DNA of 64,000 bases from positions 186,001 to 250,000 of the forward strand of contig NC_057376.1 in the NCBI RefSeq assembly GCF_016906535.1, in the 5' to 3' direction. Both the position numbers and the translations under genes were made by a program. This document shows, piece after piece, positions 1-9,781 of this stretch. Origin of the DNA: Rhizoctonia solani. Its lineage: Eukaryota > Basidiomycota > Agaricomycetes > Cantharellales > Ceratobasidiaceae. How positions within the stretch are numbered: position 1 is the first letter of the stretch; every line of letters starts with the position of its first letter. The notes under the pieces are model-generated. The model saw only the letters and a list, made by a program, of their open reading frames with translations, made no database searches and was not told the DNA's origin.

Positions 1-23
1 CATTTAACCAAGTATTTGACTTG

Positions 24-3000
24 TCAACCCACTTTCTTGGAGTCTAGGATCCTTTCAACAGTATATTCCTCTTCTCCATCAGCTGTGACAACTGGGGGGA
101 GTGGTACTGGATCACGGTCATATTTGTCTACTGGTTTTTTGTGTAAAAGGGCAATGTTGAAGACAGGATGGACCTTCATGGATTTAGGGAGATCCAGTTT
201 ATAGGAGTTCCTGCCAATTTTCTCCAAGACCTTATAGGGCCCCAATTGCTTATGCTCTAGCTTATGGGAAGGCCTTGAGGTTTTGATGTTGGCGCTACTC
301 AAATAGACTTTATCACCAACTTCCAGCTTGGTTGCTTCCCTTCTGTTTAGATCATAGTATTGCGCATTTTGTCTTGCAGCAATTTCTAAAGCAGCTTTTG
401 CTTCAGTTTGGATTTCTTTCAGGAAGTCTGCTAGGTCGTCGGCTTGGGGGACATGGCTTTCCTTGGTGTTTCCAACTGTGAAGTCTGGATTATAACCATA
501 GCACATGTAGAAGGGAGAGTGTTTGGAGCCTGAGTGTTTCCCATTATTGTACGCAAATTCTGCAAGTGGTAGTGACGCAACCCAGTCTGTTTGTCTATAA
601 TTGATGTAGTGGCGTAGGTAAATTTCCACAAACTGGTTTAGGCGTTCACTTTGTCCATCAACTTGTGGTCTGTATGCAGTGGAGAAATGTGGTTCTATCC
701 CCAACCGCTTGTAGACTTGTCTCAAGAATTTTGCATTAAATTGGGGGCCTTGGTCCGAAATGGTTTTCCTGGGTAACCCATGTAACTTCCACACAAAGGA
801 TACAAAGAGGTTTGCAACATCAACAGCAGTAGCATCAGAGTGCGTTGGTATAAAATGAACCATTTTGGATAATTGGTCCACTACTGTTAATATTGCATCA
901 TATCCTTCTGAGGTGGGGAGTCCTACAATCAAGTCATACGTTATTTCCTCCCAGGGCTTATTGGGTAAATCTATGTTTTGAAGGAGACCTTCAGGAGCCC
1001 GGTTGGAGTGTTTACTACGTATGCATGAGTCGCATGCTTGGACATATTTTGTTACAGACTGTTTCATCCCTGACCAATAGTAATCCCTTGAGAGGAGGTC
1101 TAGGGTTCTGAACTGTCCTGGGTGCCCAGTGGAAGGGTTATTGTGCCTGCTTTCTAAGATGGCTTTCCTGATTTCTGGCTCATTGGGGACATAGATCCGA
1201 TCATGATAGTACAGTAGGCCATTATCAATCTTCCATCCTTTAACAGGTATATCCTCTTCCAAGGATTTAAGGATTTTGTGTACAGCTTTATCATCATGCA
1301 GAGCGTCCCTTATTAAGTCATTAAGGTCACTATCTGTTTGAATAGCTGCAATAAAAAGCTCTGGGCTTATGAGCACAGGGGTTTCACCCCCCCCTTTGAC
1401 CGCAGACTTGTGGTCTTCACGGCGAGAGAGAATATCTGCTTTTCTATTCTGTGCGCCCGGCCTATACACAATCCTATAGTTGTAATCTGCCAAAAATCCC
1501 ATCCACCTTAACTGCCTTTGGTTCAGATCCCTTTTTGTCTGGAAATACTCCAGATTTTTATGGTCTGTTAGTATTTTGACAGGGATTACTGTTCCTTCCA
1601 GCAGGTGACGCCATTCCTTTAAAGCCCTTACTACCGCTAGTAACTCTTTATCAAAGATATCGTAGTTTCTTTCAGCAGGTGCTAGGGATTTTGATAGGAA
1701 TGCAACTGGGTGTAATTTATCATCACTGCCCTTTTGATTAAGGACAGCGCCCGTTGCAAAATCAGAGGCATCACACTCAAGGAAAAACTCCTTGTATGGA
1801 TCAGGTTGGATTAAAACAGGGGATTCAATTAGAGCCTGTTTGAGAGCTTTAAAAGACACTTCTTGGCGTTCACCCCACTCCCAAGGTATATTCTTTTGGA
1901 GTAATTGGTATAAGGGTTGTGCCAATTTTGAGAAGTTGTGTATGAAGCGTCTATAGAAATTTATAAAGCCCAAAAACTCTTGAACCCCTTTGACAGAGCG
2001 CGGTGTTGCCCAATCAACCGCTTGAGTGATTTTCTTGGGATCTGCTTTTACTCCTTCACCATTGGCAATGACACCAAGGTAGTCTACTTCAGACGCATAG
2101 AAATTACACTTTTCCAGGTTACAATAGCATGCATTGTCTTGCAGCCTTTTCAGTACCTCTTGGAGATGTTTTGTGTGTAATTCCCTGCTTTCTGAGAATA
2201 TTAGGATGTTGTCTAGATATACTACTACATAGACGTCCAATATGTCCCTAAATATCTCATTCATGAAGTGCTGAAATGCAGCAGGAGCATTGCATAACCC
2301 AAAGGGCATGACTAGGTATTCAAACAGGCCGTATTTGGTTTTAAATGCAGTCTTCCATTCATCACCTTCCTTTATCCGGACCAAGTTGTATCCAGATTTC
2401 AGGTCAATGGTGGAAAAGTATTTTGCACCCCTTAGTTTCTCAATGAGAGACTGTATTAAAGGTAGGGGGTACGCATTTTTGACTGTATTTGCATTTAGGG
2501 ATCTGTAATCCACAACCATACACCTTTTCCCATTTTTCTTGTTGACAAAGTGAACTGGGGAACCATATTTGGATTTGGATGGGCGAATCAATCCTTTATC
2601 CAATTGTTCTTTAAGAAGTTTTCTAAGTTCCTCATCATCAGATGCCTTCAAGGGGTATACCATAGCCTTAACAGGTTTATCAGGATCGATTAAATCAATC
2701 CCTAAATCAAAAGGACGGTGCGGCGGCAGTTCCGTCACCTTCATGTCCTCAGAGAATACCTCTGCAAAATTGCGCAGTTCTACTGGGATACTTTCAAGTG
2801 GAGAATCCACAGTACCTCCAGTTTCCCTAGGGATGCCTTCAAGAGGTTCAATTACCTCAACACCTCCTAAGTCTTCTGGTATGCCTTCAAGGTGGTTAGA
2901 AGTCCCACCGACATTTCCCAGGATAGAATTAGAAAAAGAAAGACAAGAGTTGTTACAATATTGAGAATTAAAAGTGATACGCTTATTAGGCCAGTCTATA

Positions 3001-3284
3001 GTAGGGTTGTGTAACTTGAGCCAGGACATTCCAAGGACTATGCTATGTTTACCTATATCAGCTACGTTACATTTCAGAACCTCTTTATGACTACCTAATT
3101 CTAAAGTAAATATACATTCTGAATCTACCAAACCAGAACTAATGTCTCTTCCATCAATCACTTTAAGGCAACGTGGTACAGATTTTTTTGTAGTTGGTAT
3201 ACCATATTGTTTGATCAAGTCCTTGTGTATAAAGCAAGATGATGCACCTGAATCAATCATAGCCCATCCAAAGAAGGGCTTCAT
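24..3284 (-). CDS. pol: gypsy Pol polyprotein (protease-RT-RNase H-integrase), interrupted in the chromodomain
   Basis: A 1086-residue reading frame. An aspartic protease motif (DSGAS) lies at residues 12-16. The reverse transcriptase carries LPPHRPFDLGIDL, a DYRSLN box and the MPFGL(C)NAPAAFQ box, with the catalytic box as YLDN instead of YLDD (codon 2208-2210). RNase H has LECDASD and TDHKNLEYF. The integrase has the HHCC zinc finger (GHPGQ...CDSCIRSK) and a D-D-E core (SDQGPQF, GQSERLNQ). The frame ends at a TGA (24-26) just after VERILDSKK, but translation beyond the stop continues as chromodomain (QVKYLVKW) to the window edge. The pol frame is open upstream of the first ATG, so synthesis from the gag transcript by frameshift or reinitiation is likely. 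Domain identities are firm; loss of function is inference. Confidence 0.92.
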   Translation of the reverse strand: MKPFFGWAMIDSGASSCFIHKDLIKQYGIPTTKKSVPRCLKVIDGRDISSGLVDSECIFTLELGSHKEVLKCNVADIGKHSIVLGMSWLKLHNPTIDWPNKRITFNSQYCNNSCLSFSNSILGNVGGTSNHLEGIPEDLGGVEVIEPLEGIPRETGGTVDSPLESIPVELRNFAEVFSEDMKVTELPPHRPFDLGIDLIDPDKPVKAMVYPLKASDDEELRKLLKEQLDKGLIRPSKSKYGSPVHFVNKKNGKRCMVVDYRSLNANTVKNAYPLPLIQSLIEKLRGAKYFSTIDLKSGYNLVRIKEGDEWKTAFKTKYGLFEYLVMPFGLCNAPAAFQHFMNEIFRDILDVYVVVYLDNILIFSESRELHTKHLQEVLKRLQDNACYCNLEKCNFYASEVDYLGVIANGEGVKADPKKITQAVDWATPRSVKGVQEFLGFINFYRRFIHNFSKLAQPLYQLLQKNIPWEWGERQEVSFKALKQALIESPVLIQPDPYKEFFLECDASDFATGAVLNQKGSDDKLHPVAFLSKSLAPAERNYDIFDKELLAVVRALKEWRHLLEGTVIPVKILTDHKNLEYFQTKRDLNQRQLRWMGFLADYNYRIVYRPGAQNRKADILSRREDHKSAVKGGGETPVLISPELFIAAIQTDSDLNDLIRDALHDDKAVHKILKSLEEDIPVKGWKIDNGLLYYHDRIYVPNEPEIRKAILESRHNNPSTGHPGQFRTLDLLSRDYYWSGMKQSVTKYVQACDSCIRSKHSNRAPEGLLQNIDLPNKPWEEITYDLIVGLPTSEGYDAILTVVDQLSKMVHFIPTHSDATAVDVANLFVSFVWKLHGLPRKTISDQGPQFNAKFLRQVYKRLGIEPHFSTAYRPQVDGQSERLNQFVEIYLRHYINYRQTDWVASLPLAEFAYNNGKHSGSKHSPFYMCYGYNPDFTVGNTKESHVPQADDLADFLKEIQTEAKAALEIAARQNAQYYDLNRREATKLEVGDKVYLSSANIKTSRPSHKLEHKQLGPYKVLEKIGRNSYKLDLPKSMKVHPVFNIALLHKKPVDKYDRDPVPLPPVVTADGEEEYTVERILDSKKVG

Positions 3285-3429
3285 TTTCTTGGTAACCTTA
3301 GGGTTGGGAACTTGTTGAACGCAAGATGCTTGAAATATATATTTAAAGGAGATATATTATTTACAGAAAAAATTTCCAAGCTATCTAACAGTCCATTGTT
3401 TCCCTCTGATACACTGTTCCCATTAGTGT

Positions 3430-4764
3430 TCAGAGGTCCCCATTTTCCAACTCATCCTCAGAGATATGGGCCTCATGGCCAGAGTAGGATTTGGAGGGGC
3501 ATTGGTTGGCATAGTGTCCCCTACCTCCACATGTTGCGCATATAATTGGTTTTTTGCCTTTAGATGAGGCAGAGTCTAAGTCCATTGGTGAGGGACCAGA
3601 GTTGCGCAAGGAGGAGGAGGAGGCCTTGGGAGCAGTGGAAGAGGTGACAGTGGCAGGGTGGTTATCCTTTTTAAGAGATTTAAAGGTAACATCCATGGTG
3701 GTGCCGTCATTCCATTTGACAATTGGAACTGCTATTCCCTTGGCATTTTGGCCAACTTTTTGTAGAACCCCCTTCTTAGCCTTTCCATCCACAATTGCAT
3801 ACACTTGTTCCCCAACAGACAGTTTATCCCTGGGCGCTCCCTGGGCTGCTGCTGACGTAGAAGTGCTGGATTTGCTTCCAGATTGGTTTGAAGAGGAAGA
3901 GGGACCCTTGTGCTGGGCCGCAAACTGCTCTAGGCGTTGATCCACTTTAAGGGCCTTCTCTGCAAGAGTTGCAAGAGTTACAGAGGCATCTGCATGGTCA
4001 TAATCTTGAACCATGAGAGTTTCCTTAATTTTGTGGGATAAGCCATCATAGAACATATCCCTGAGAGAGGGGTCGTTGTAACCAAGACCTTGAGAATAGG
4101 TCTGGAAGTCCTTGTAATAATCTTGGACTCCCTTGGTTTGTTTGAGGGTGCGCAACTTGGCGCGGAAGTTCTCTGTCCTATTTTGGACATTCCAGCGTGC
4201 ATTGAATTGCAGCCAGAAGGCATCCAGATTGTGGAGCCAAGAAACAGGGTTCCCTTTAACAACGTCCTCTTCCAGGTAGGGCTCAAGCCACTCATGGGCC
4301 TTGCCATCCAGGCAGGAGATAATGAAGGCGATTTGCTCATCCACCGTTGAGCCAGGATATGAGATCCTGAGATAATGAGAAACAGCAACTCTGAAAGAGA
4401 TTGCCTTATTTTTGTCTGACCCATCAAATTTGTCTGGCGTCGCAAGTTTAGGAGCCTTGGTAGCCGAGGCAAGGGAGGAACCAGAAGCAGCAGCGGTGCC
4501 AATTTTGGCAATATCAGCCCCTAGTTTAACAATGAGGGCGTCAAGGTTGGTGATGCTACTATCATGGTTGTTGAGGGTAGCCTGAGTGGTGCCGATGTCT
4601 GTATGGTGGGCAGCCGCTTGTCCTATGACCAAGGATAGATTTTGGTTCATAGCCAGGAGGAGGTTTTTGATCTCCTGGGCCCACGCAGGTATCTCCTGGA
4701 TATTGGTGGGGACTGATAGCGCATTGGGGTCGGCATGCACATAGGTGGAGGGTTGGGTAGACAT
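3430..4764 (-). CDS. gag: gypsy Gag (capsid/nucleocapsid) of element 1
   Basis: A 444-residue Gag-like protein upstream of pol in the same element. The N-terminal third is Ala/Thr-rich with heptad-like spacing. The middle has the retrotransposon Gag fold (HEWLEPYLEEDV, FWLQFNARW, NFRAKLRTLKQT, DYYKDFQTYSQGLGYND). A Ser-rich linker leads to a basic patch (SKGKKP) and one CCHC zinc knuckle (CATCGGRGHYANQC) near residues 408-421, the RNA-binding nucleocapsid. The ORF begins at a good ATG about 290 nt inside the LTR-proximal leader. Its stop and the first pol ATG are about 145 nt apart, with pol in another frame. Confidence 0.88.
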   Translation of the reverse strand: MSTQPSTYVHADPNALSVPTNIQEIPAWAQEIKNLLLAMNQNLSLVIGQAAAHHTDIGTTQATLNNHDSSITNLDALIVKLGADIAKIGTAAASGSSLASATKAPKLATPDKFDGSDKNKAISFRVAVSHYLRISYPGSTVDEQIAFIISCLDGKAHEWLEPYLEEDVVKGNPVSWLHNLDAFWLQFNARWNVQNRTENFRAKLRTLKQTKGVQDYYKDFQTYSQGLGYNDPSLRDMFYDGLSHKIKETLMVQDYDHADASVTLATLAEKALKVDQRLEQFAAQHKGPSSSSNQSGSKSSTSTSAAAQGAPRDKLSVGEQVYAIVDGKAKKGVLQKVGQNAKGIAVPIVKWNDGTTMDVTFKSLKKDNHPATVTSSTAPKASSSSLRNSGPSPMDLDSASSKGKKPIICATCGGRGHYANQCPSKSYSGHEAHISEDELENGDL

Positions 4765-5057
4765 GGTGGAGAAGGATGGATATGATAGATACTAAGTAGC
4801 GTCCTTGCTAAATAAGGCAACTTCACTACTAGTTTAGGAATAAGGGGAGGCTAGATGATTGGCCCCACTCAGCTCACAGTTTATTCTTTATGCTAATCAC
4901 TGTCTCAATACCTAGCGTTGAATGCTCCTTACAACTGATCAACAAGCCTTGGATGGGCGTGATACAGTAGCAGGTTTTGCACAAGCGGGTTTTTGACTGT
5001 CTGTGACGCAGAAGAAGTCGTGGCAGACTTTTGGGTGGACGTTCGCAATGCTAGCCG
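4765..5057 (-). other. leader/primer-binding region of gypsy element 1
   Basis: Non-coding leader between the LTR and the gag ATG. A short stretch around 4910-4960 (a CAACGCTAGGT core, minus strand) is also found in the leader of the second gypsy element near 8920-8950, so the two belong to related families. I could not match the sequence next to the LTR to a particular tRNA 3' end. Confidence 0.5.
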
Positions 5058-5734
5058 TGTAACAATAACCCCCTAGTGCAACAATCACCAGTTTTGACTA
5101 TTATCTGGCTATGCTGGATCACTGGTTCTTGATGGGTTGTGCCAGTACTAACACCCTAGTTGTCCACAAGGGTTGGTGATGAAGAACTCGACCTAATGTC
5201 AGAGCCGACAACTACCACAGGGTAAACCTAACAAGCTATTGCCTAATATAGGACTTATCAGCAAGTAGGGCCTAACAATGCTCAAGGCAAAGCCAGGAAA
5301 GGGTAGGACAAGACCTATATAAAGTAAAGTGCACTAATGCTGTTAAGACAGCAGGGCAAGGAACCTTTGACAGGGACTGGTATGCTCTCAGGCAATACTC
5401 TTAAGTGTATGTCTTAGGGTAGGTAGGTGTGGAAGGGGATAAGAGGTCAAGTTCTGAGGCTTAAGGCTCTCAGAACCCTCCTTATATATTCAACAAGCAA
5501 GGGGAATAGTATATACAGTGACAAACACAATAACAAAGATAAGGTCACATGACCAGAGATAAGAAAACAAGATCACATGACTAAAGGTCATGTGATGAGA
5601 TTACATAATAAGCGCTCAGCGCCTAAATAGCATAGAGCTGCATATATCCATAAATCTTCATGAAAATAGCGCATATATTCACTATTTCTTCGACTTAGTG
5701 GATTCTAAGGTGGTCACGCCTCTAGGGCATGACA
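5058..5734 (-). repeat. 5' LTR of gypsy element 1
   Basis: On the minus strand this segment starts TGTCATGCCC (right end 5734) and ends GGGGGTTATTGTTACA (left end 5058), so it is bounded by TGT...ACA as expected of an LTR. A TATA-like box (ATATATAAGG) at about 5481-5490 on the minus strand would put transcription start near 5455. The right boundary is exact because the interrupted ORF of element 2 stops matching after the TG of a Trp codon. The left boundary is inferred from the terminal motif alone; the partner LTR is outside the window. Confidence 0.7.
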
Positions 5735-7785
5735 CACCTGGCGTGCCTTTGATTGAAGGTCCTGGCCTGCATCCAGTATTCCAGGTTCCTGTGGTCTGTG
5801 AAGACCTGGATTGGCTTGTCTGTGGCTTCCAGGAATATTCGCCATTCTTCCAGTGCCTTAATTATTGCCAGGAGTTCCTTATTGTGGGTGTCATAATTGG
5901 CTTCTGCCCCTGAGAATGACTTGGACATGTAGGCGATAGGATGAAGGCGGTTATCTTCCCCTTGTTGGCTCAGAATGGCTCCCATGGCTACGCCTGATGC
6001 ATCCGTTTCTAAGTAATAGGGGAGATCTGGGTTTGAGTGGATTAGGACCGGGGAGCGGGTGACTAGGGACTTCAATTCCTGAAAGGCTTCTTCCTCTTGG
6101 GTCTCCCAAGACCATGGGATTTCCTTTTTTGTGAGATTGTGGAGGGGGCGAGCCACGGAACTAAAGTTGGGGATGAATCGGCAAAGGTAGTTCACAAACC
6201 CTAGGAAGGCCTGGACCTGCTTGACTGTTTTAGGTTGGGGCCATGAAGTGACGGCCTCAATCTTCTTCTGGTCCATGGAGAAGCCTGCAGGGGATATGAC
6301 AATGCCAAGGTAATCGACTGTGGTGACGTGGAAGTGACACTTAGAGAGTTTGCAGAACAACTGGTTCTTCATTAGTCTTGATAGGACTTCCCTAACGTGT
6401 TCTGGATGCTTCTTGGGGTCTTCTGAAAAGATGAGGATGTCATCCAAGTAAATCACCACTGTGACGTCAATGAGGTCTCTGAACAAGTCATTCATGAAAT
6501 GCTGGAAGGCGGCCGGGGCGTTGGTGAGACCAAAGGGCATGACCAGGTATTTGAATAGCCCATACTTGGTCCTGAAGGCCGTCTTCCACTCATCTCCTTC
6601 CTTAATCCTGACGTTATTATAACCCCAACAAAGATCTAGTTTGGTAAACATCTTGGCATGCCTTAATTTGGCCATAAGGTCATCTTGTCTGGGGAGCGGG
6701 TAGACGTTTTTATGCGTGACGTCATTCAACTTCCTATAGTCGACTACCAGTCTGAGAGAGCCATCTGCTTTTTTGACAAACATAACCGGGGCGCCTGCAG
6801 AGGAAGTACTAGGGCGGATCTTCCCTGTGGCTAACTCTTTGTCAATGTGTTGTTTGAGCGCCTTGGACTCCGCATCAGTCATGCCATATATAGGACCAGG
6901 GGAAAGTTTGGCATCCGGGATGAGGTCAATTGAGATGTTGTACTCCCTATGTGGAGGGAGGACCTTAAACTCCTCTTCGCCAAAAACTTTAGCAAACTCA
7001 TGGTACTGAGGGGGGAGGTCTGCTAAAGGATCTGGGTCTGCTTCTTCCTTGGAGGCAATCCGTGCTTGTTTGGGGAAGGTGATTAGTCCCTGCTGCCAGT
7101 CAATAAGGGGAGCTTCTGCCGTTAACCAAGTCATGCCAAGGATTGCCGGGGTATTGCCAATGGGGCAAACTAGGAAAGGAATGGTGTGTGAGTGGCCATT
7201 GGCTGAAACCGCGAGTTGAACCTGGTGCCATATGCAACCAGTCTGGGAAATTGTACCATCTAACATTCTCACAACTCGTGGATTTTTGAGCTGGGTTTTT
7301 GGTATTTTATATTTTTCCACAATCGAGGGGGAGATGAAGTTTGATGTGGCTCCTGAGTCAATGAGAGTTTTCAGGGGTTCCGTCGGGAAGTTGTGCAGTT
7401 CAAGATTAATAAATAAAAGAGGCTTCTTATTCGAGTCTAGAGCCAAAGATACAAATTTGCAATCTGATACATGCACATCTAATTTAGGGGCCAGGGGCTT
7501 GACGGTAGTCCTTGGCCTTAGTCTTTTCCCAACCCTTCCTCTTCTGCTACCTTGGCCACCTCCTTGATCGTGGCTTTCCAACCATTGGGACATTGCTTGA
7601 TCCCATGCCCTTTTTGGCCGCACTTGACACAAAGGCCAGATGCACGGCAGCAATCTCGTTCTTCCGGGGTGACATAGTTGGGGTCCTCTGATAGGCGGAC
7701 CCTGGTGGTAGTGGTGGAGGTGGTCGTGGTGACCGGGGACTTGGCGGGCGCCTTCTTTGGGCGGTTCTCCTCGTTTTTGCGGCAA
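5735..7785 (-). pseudogene. pol: gypsy Pol of element 2, truncated in RNase H by nested insertion
   Basis: Protease motif (LIDSGATSNFI), reverse transcriptase with LPPHREYN, DYRKLND, MPFGLTNAPAAFQHFMND and an intact YLDDILIFSED box, then RNase H (LETDASG, TDHRNLEYW). The match to gypsy Pol stops after FNQRHAR at 5735, where the LTR of element 1 begins; the last four residues and the stop of the raw ORF come from that LTR. The reading frame overlaps the end of gag (7518-7785) in another frame, and true Pol probably starts by frameshift in this overlap rather than at the ATG near 7785. No integrase remains in the window. Confidence 0.9.
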
Positions 7786-8702
7786 ATGTTGTCAATTTTT
7801 ATGGAAGCCGCAAAAATTGCTTCAAGTTCGTCAGGAACGCTATCCTTGGTTGATAGCAACTCCTTCACCTTCCAGTGGAGGCCTCGCGTGAACTGCGCAA
7901 TATAGGCTTCCTTGTTCCAGTCTAATTCCGCCATGAGATTGCGGAACTCCGTGACGTACTCGGAGGTTGTGGTGGTTTGGGAGAGTGCCGCAATTTTCCT
8001 GGCAGCGGCCCTCTTGGCATCTGGGTCAGCAAACGCCTCCTTGAACTTGCCCGTTAGGGCCTGGATGGTGGTAGGAGGGTTCCCTTTTCCCTTGATGATT
8101 GCCCCAATGATGGGGAGTGCCCAGTCTGCGGCCTTATCGGTCATGTGGTAGAGGATCCACACAACCATCTGCTCTTCCTCGTTGAATTGGTCCCGGTGGA
8201 GGGCTACCCAGAGCATCATTCTATCCAGCCACTGGGTGGCTTTGCGGCCCCTGGTGTCTCCCTTGTATGGTTCAGGAAGGTCCATTTTAGGCCGTTTTAC
8301 GCTAGACCCTGCGTCAAAGGGGGTTAGGGACCCTAGATGCCTCCTAGGCGTTCCTTGAGGCTCCTTTTTGGGGCGCCTTTGTTCTTCCTGGTCCTCTGAA
8401 TCAAAGCCTGTGCCTCTAGAAGGCCGGAATGGGGCCTTGAGTCCAGGCCTAATTGTGCCTGGAGTGTAGGTTTCCCCTCCTGAGTGGGTAGGAGGGGTGA
8501 CAGGCCCAGTCGATGGGCCAGGCTGGGCTTGTGGTGCTCCTTGATCTTTATCCCCAAGGAGGTCAGCGGTTTCCTTGCATATGGCTTTAAGCTCAATGAG
8601 CTGTTGGCCTTGGGATGTGATTTGGGCCTGCAAGGACCCGACGGTGGCAGTGAGGGCTGTGATAGCCTCGAGGAGAGCGGCAGTGGTTGGCTCCGGTTCC
8701 AT
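7518..8702 (-). CDS. gag: gypsy Gag of element 2
   Basis: A 394-residue Gag. The N-terminus has a short coiled-coil-like segment (LLEAITALTATVGSLQAQI), then a Pro-rich linker and a capsid domain (LPEPYKGDTRGRKATQWL, WILYHMTDKAADWA, FKEAFADPDAKRAA, YVTEFRNLMAELDW). It ends with a CCHC knuckle (CVKCGQKGHGIKQC) near residues 362-375 and an acidic tail. This layout is common in Agaricomycete gypsy families (PEG10-like Gag). It starts at a single clear ATG and is uninterrupted, unlike the truncated pol behind it. Confidence 0.88.
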   Translation of the reverse strand: MEPEPTTAALLEAITALTATVGSLQAQITSQGQQLIELKAICKETADLLGDKDQGAPQAQPGPSTGPVTPPTHSGGETYTPGTIRPGLKAPFRPSRGTGFDSEDQEEQRRPKKEPQGTPRRHLGSLTPFDAGSSVKRPKMDLPEPYKGDTRGRKATQWLDRMMLWVALHRDQFNEEEQMVVWILYHMTDKAADWALPIIGAIIKGKGNPPTTIQALTGKFKEAFADPDAKRAAARKIAALSQTTTTSEYVTEFRNLMAELDWNKEAYIAQFTRGLHWKVKELLSTKDSVPDELEAIFAASIKIDNICRKNEENRPKKAPAKSPVTTTTSTTTTRVRLSEDPNYVTPEERDCCRASGLCVKCGQKGHGIKQCPNGWKATIKEVAKVAEEEGLGKD

Positions 8703-9029
8703 TCTTGACAGGTTTCTTGGAGTGGGAGATGAGCTGCGAGAGGGCGGTTGGGAGTGGGTTGGAATGGAACAACGTGAGGAGCGGCTGGAGGGACGGGAGT
8801 ATGGGTGAGGGGCGCCAGAGCGTGTGGATGGAATATTGGAAACGGCGTGGGGGGAGTGGTGCCTATATCAGGACTTATGGGCGGTTTTTGTGTAGTATGT
8901 GGGCGCTAAACCTTTGCGTCAAGCACCTAGCGTTGGATAGTCCCTACAACAAATCAACAGATCTGGCAATCGTGATATGAGCGGGTTTTCTACAAGCGGG
9001 TGTTTCAGCTGACTAAGGTCGCTAACTAC
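8703..9029 (-). other. leader of gypsy element 2
   Basis: Non-coding stretch between the putative LTR and the gag start. It carries the CAACGCTAGGT core shared with the leader of element 1. No ORF here is better than chance. Confidence 0.4.
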
Positions 9030-9781
9030 TGTGTTCCGGCAAAACACGTGGTATGCGGGGGATTAGGATCCGTCTGCCTTATAGCAATTTGGTACTACGT
9101 GGGGGTGGGGGATTTTTGATTATTATATCCCGCAAAGTGGCCCCAATCACGTGATTTCCCTTGTGCTAGTACAGGGGACCTTCTCCTTGTCGATCAAAGC
9201 CTACAGCAAGTCGATTTTACAATGTTGTACGCCAACTGTAAGGTTGGGTACACGCTAGTGGGCGGGCGCTTATGGCCGTACTACTACAGACACTGCTTAC
9301 GTAACTGACTATCTAGGCTATACTAATACTGCTTAGGGCGGTCTACTAATTCTATACTACTGCGAGGGGGCCTTAGGCCTGGGAGGTGTGATGAGTAAAG
9401 GGGTGGTGAGCGTCTGGGAACTACTTAGGGGCCGGCTACTTAGCTGGCTGGCTACCTTCTCTAATGAGTAAGAGACGAGGTAAAATCAACTTGGGATCTC
9501 CAAGCAATTTTCCTGCTGTATATAGACAAAACTGCTAACTACATGTGGTCTGTGCGTGTGTGAATAGAAGCCTACATGTGAAAAGGGAAGCGTGCTGCGG
9601 ACTGCGCAGAAGCGTGGATTATTCCTAAGCGTCCTTGGCACGGCATCTCGGCGCGGCATCTCGGCATAATAAGTGCCGAGATCACGTGATTGAAAAACAA
9701 AGATATCAGGTCCGTAAAAAATACTAAAAATATCAGAAAAATTGTAGGAATCTAGTGGTATATGTTAGGGGATTGTAACAG
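9030..9781 (-). repeat. putative 5' LTR of gypsy element 2
   Basis: On the minus strand the segment would start TGTTACAATCCCC (9781) and end CCGGAACACA (9030). A TATA-like CTATATACAG at about 9516-9525 lies between. The block downstream of the left end resembles the equivalent position of element 1 (ACAC..TAG...GCGA). The partner LTR is outside the window, so the boundaries are provisional. Confidence 0.45.

Larger units (their letters stand above)
1..5734 (-). mobile_element. Ty3/gypsy LTR retrotransposon, element 1 (left end outside window)
   Basis: Minus-strand LTR retrotransposon in the order LTR (5058-5734), leader, gag (3430-4764), pol (24-3284). Pol runs protease, reverse transcriptase, RNase H, integrase, which is the Ty3/gypsy order. 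The 3' LTR lies left of the window. The right end falls exactly inside the RNase H codons of a second gypsy element, so this is the younger insertion. It is probably inactive: the reverse transcriptase active-site box reads YLDN and an in-frame TGA at 24-26 cuts the C-terminal chromodomain. Confidence 0.9.
5735..9781 (-). mobile_element. Ty3/gypsy LTR retrotransposon, element 2 (host of the nested insertion)
   Basis: Minus-strand element with a putative 5' LTR (about 9030-9781), gag (7518-8702) and pol cut at 5735 by element 1. The missing integrase and 3' LTR should lie left of the window, on the far side of element 1. Its reverse transcriptase keeps the canonical YLDD box, so before interruption the enzyme looked functional. 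Gag and pol overlap in different frames, as expected for a frameshift-expressed element. Confidence 0.85.
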
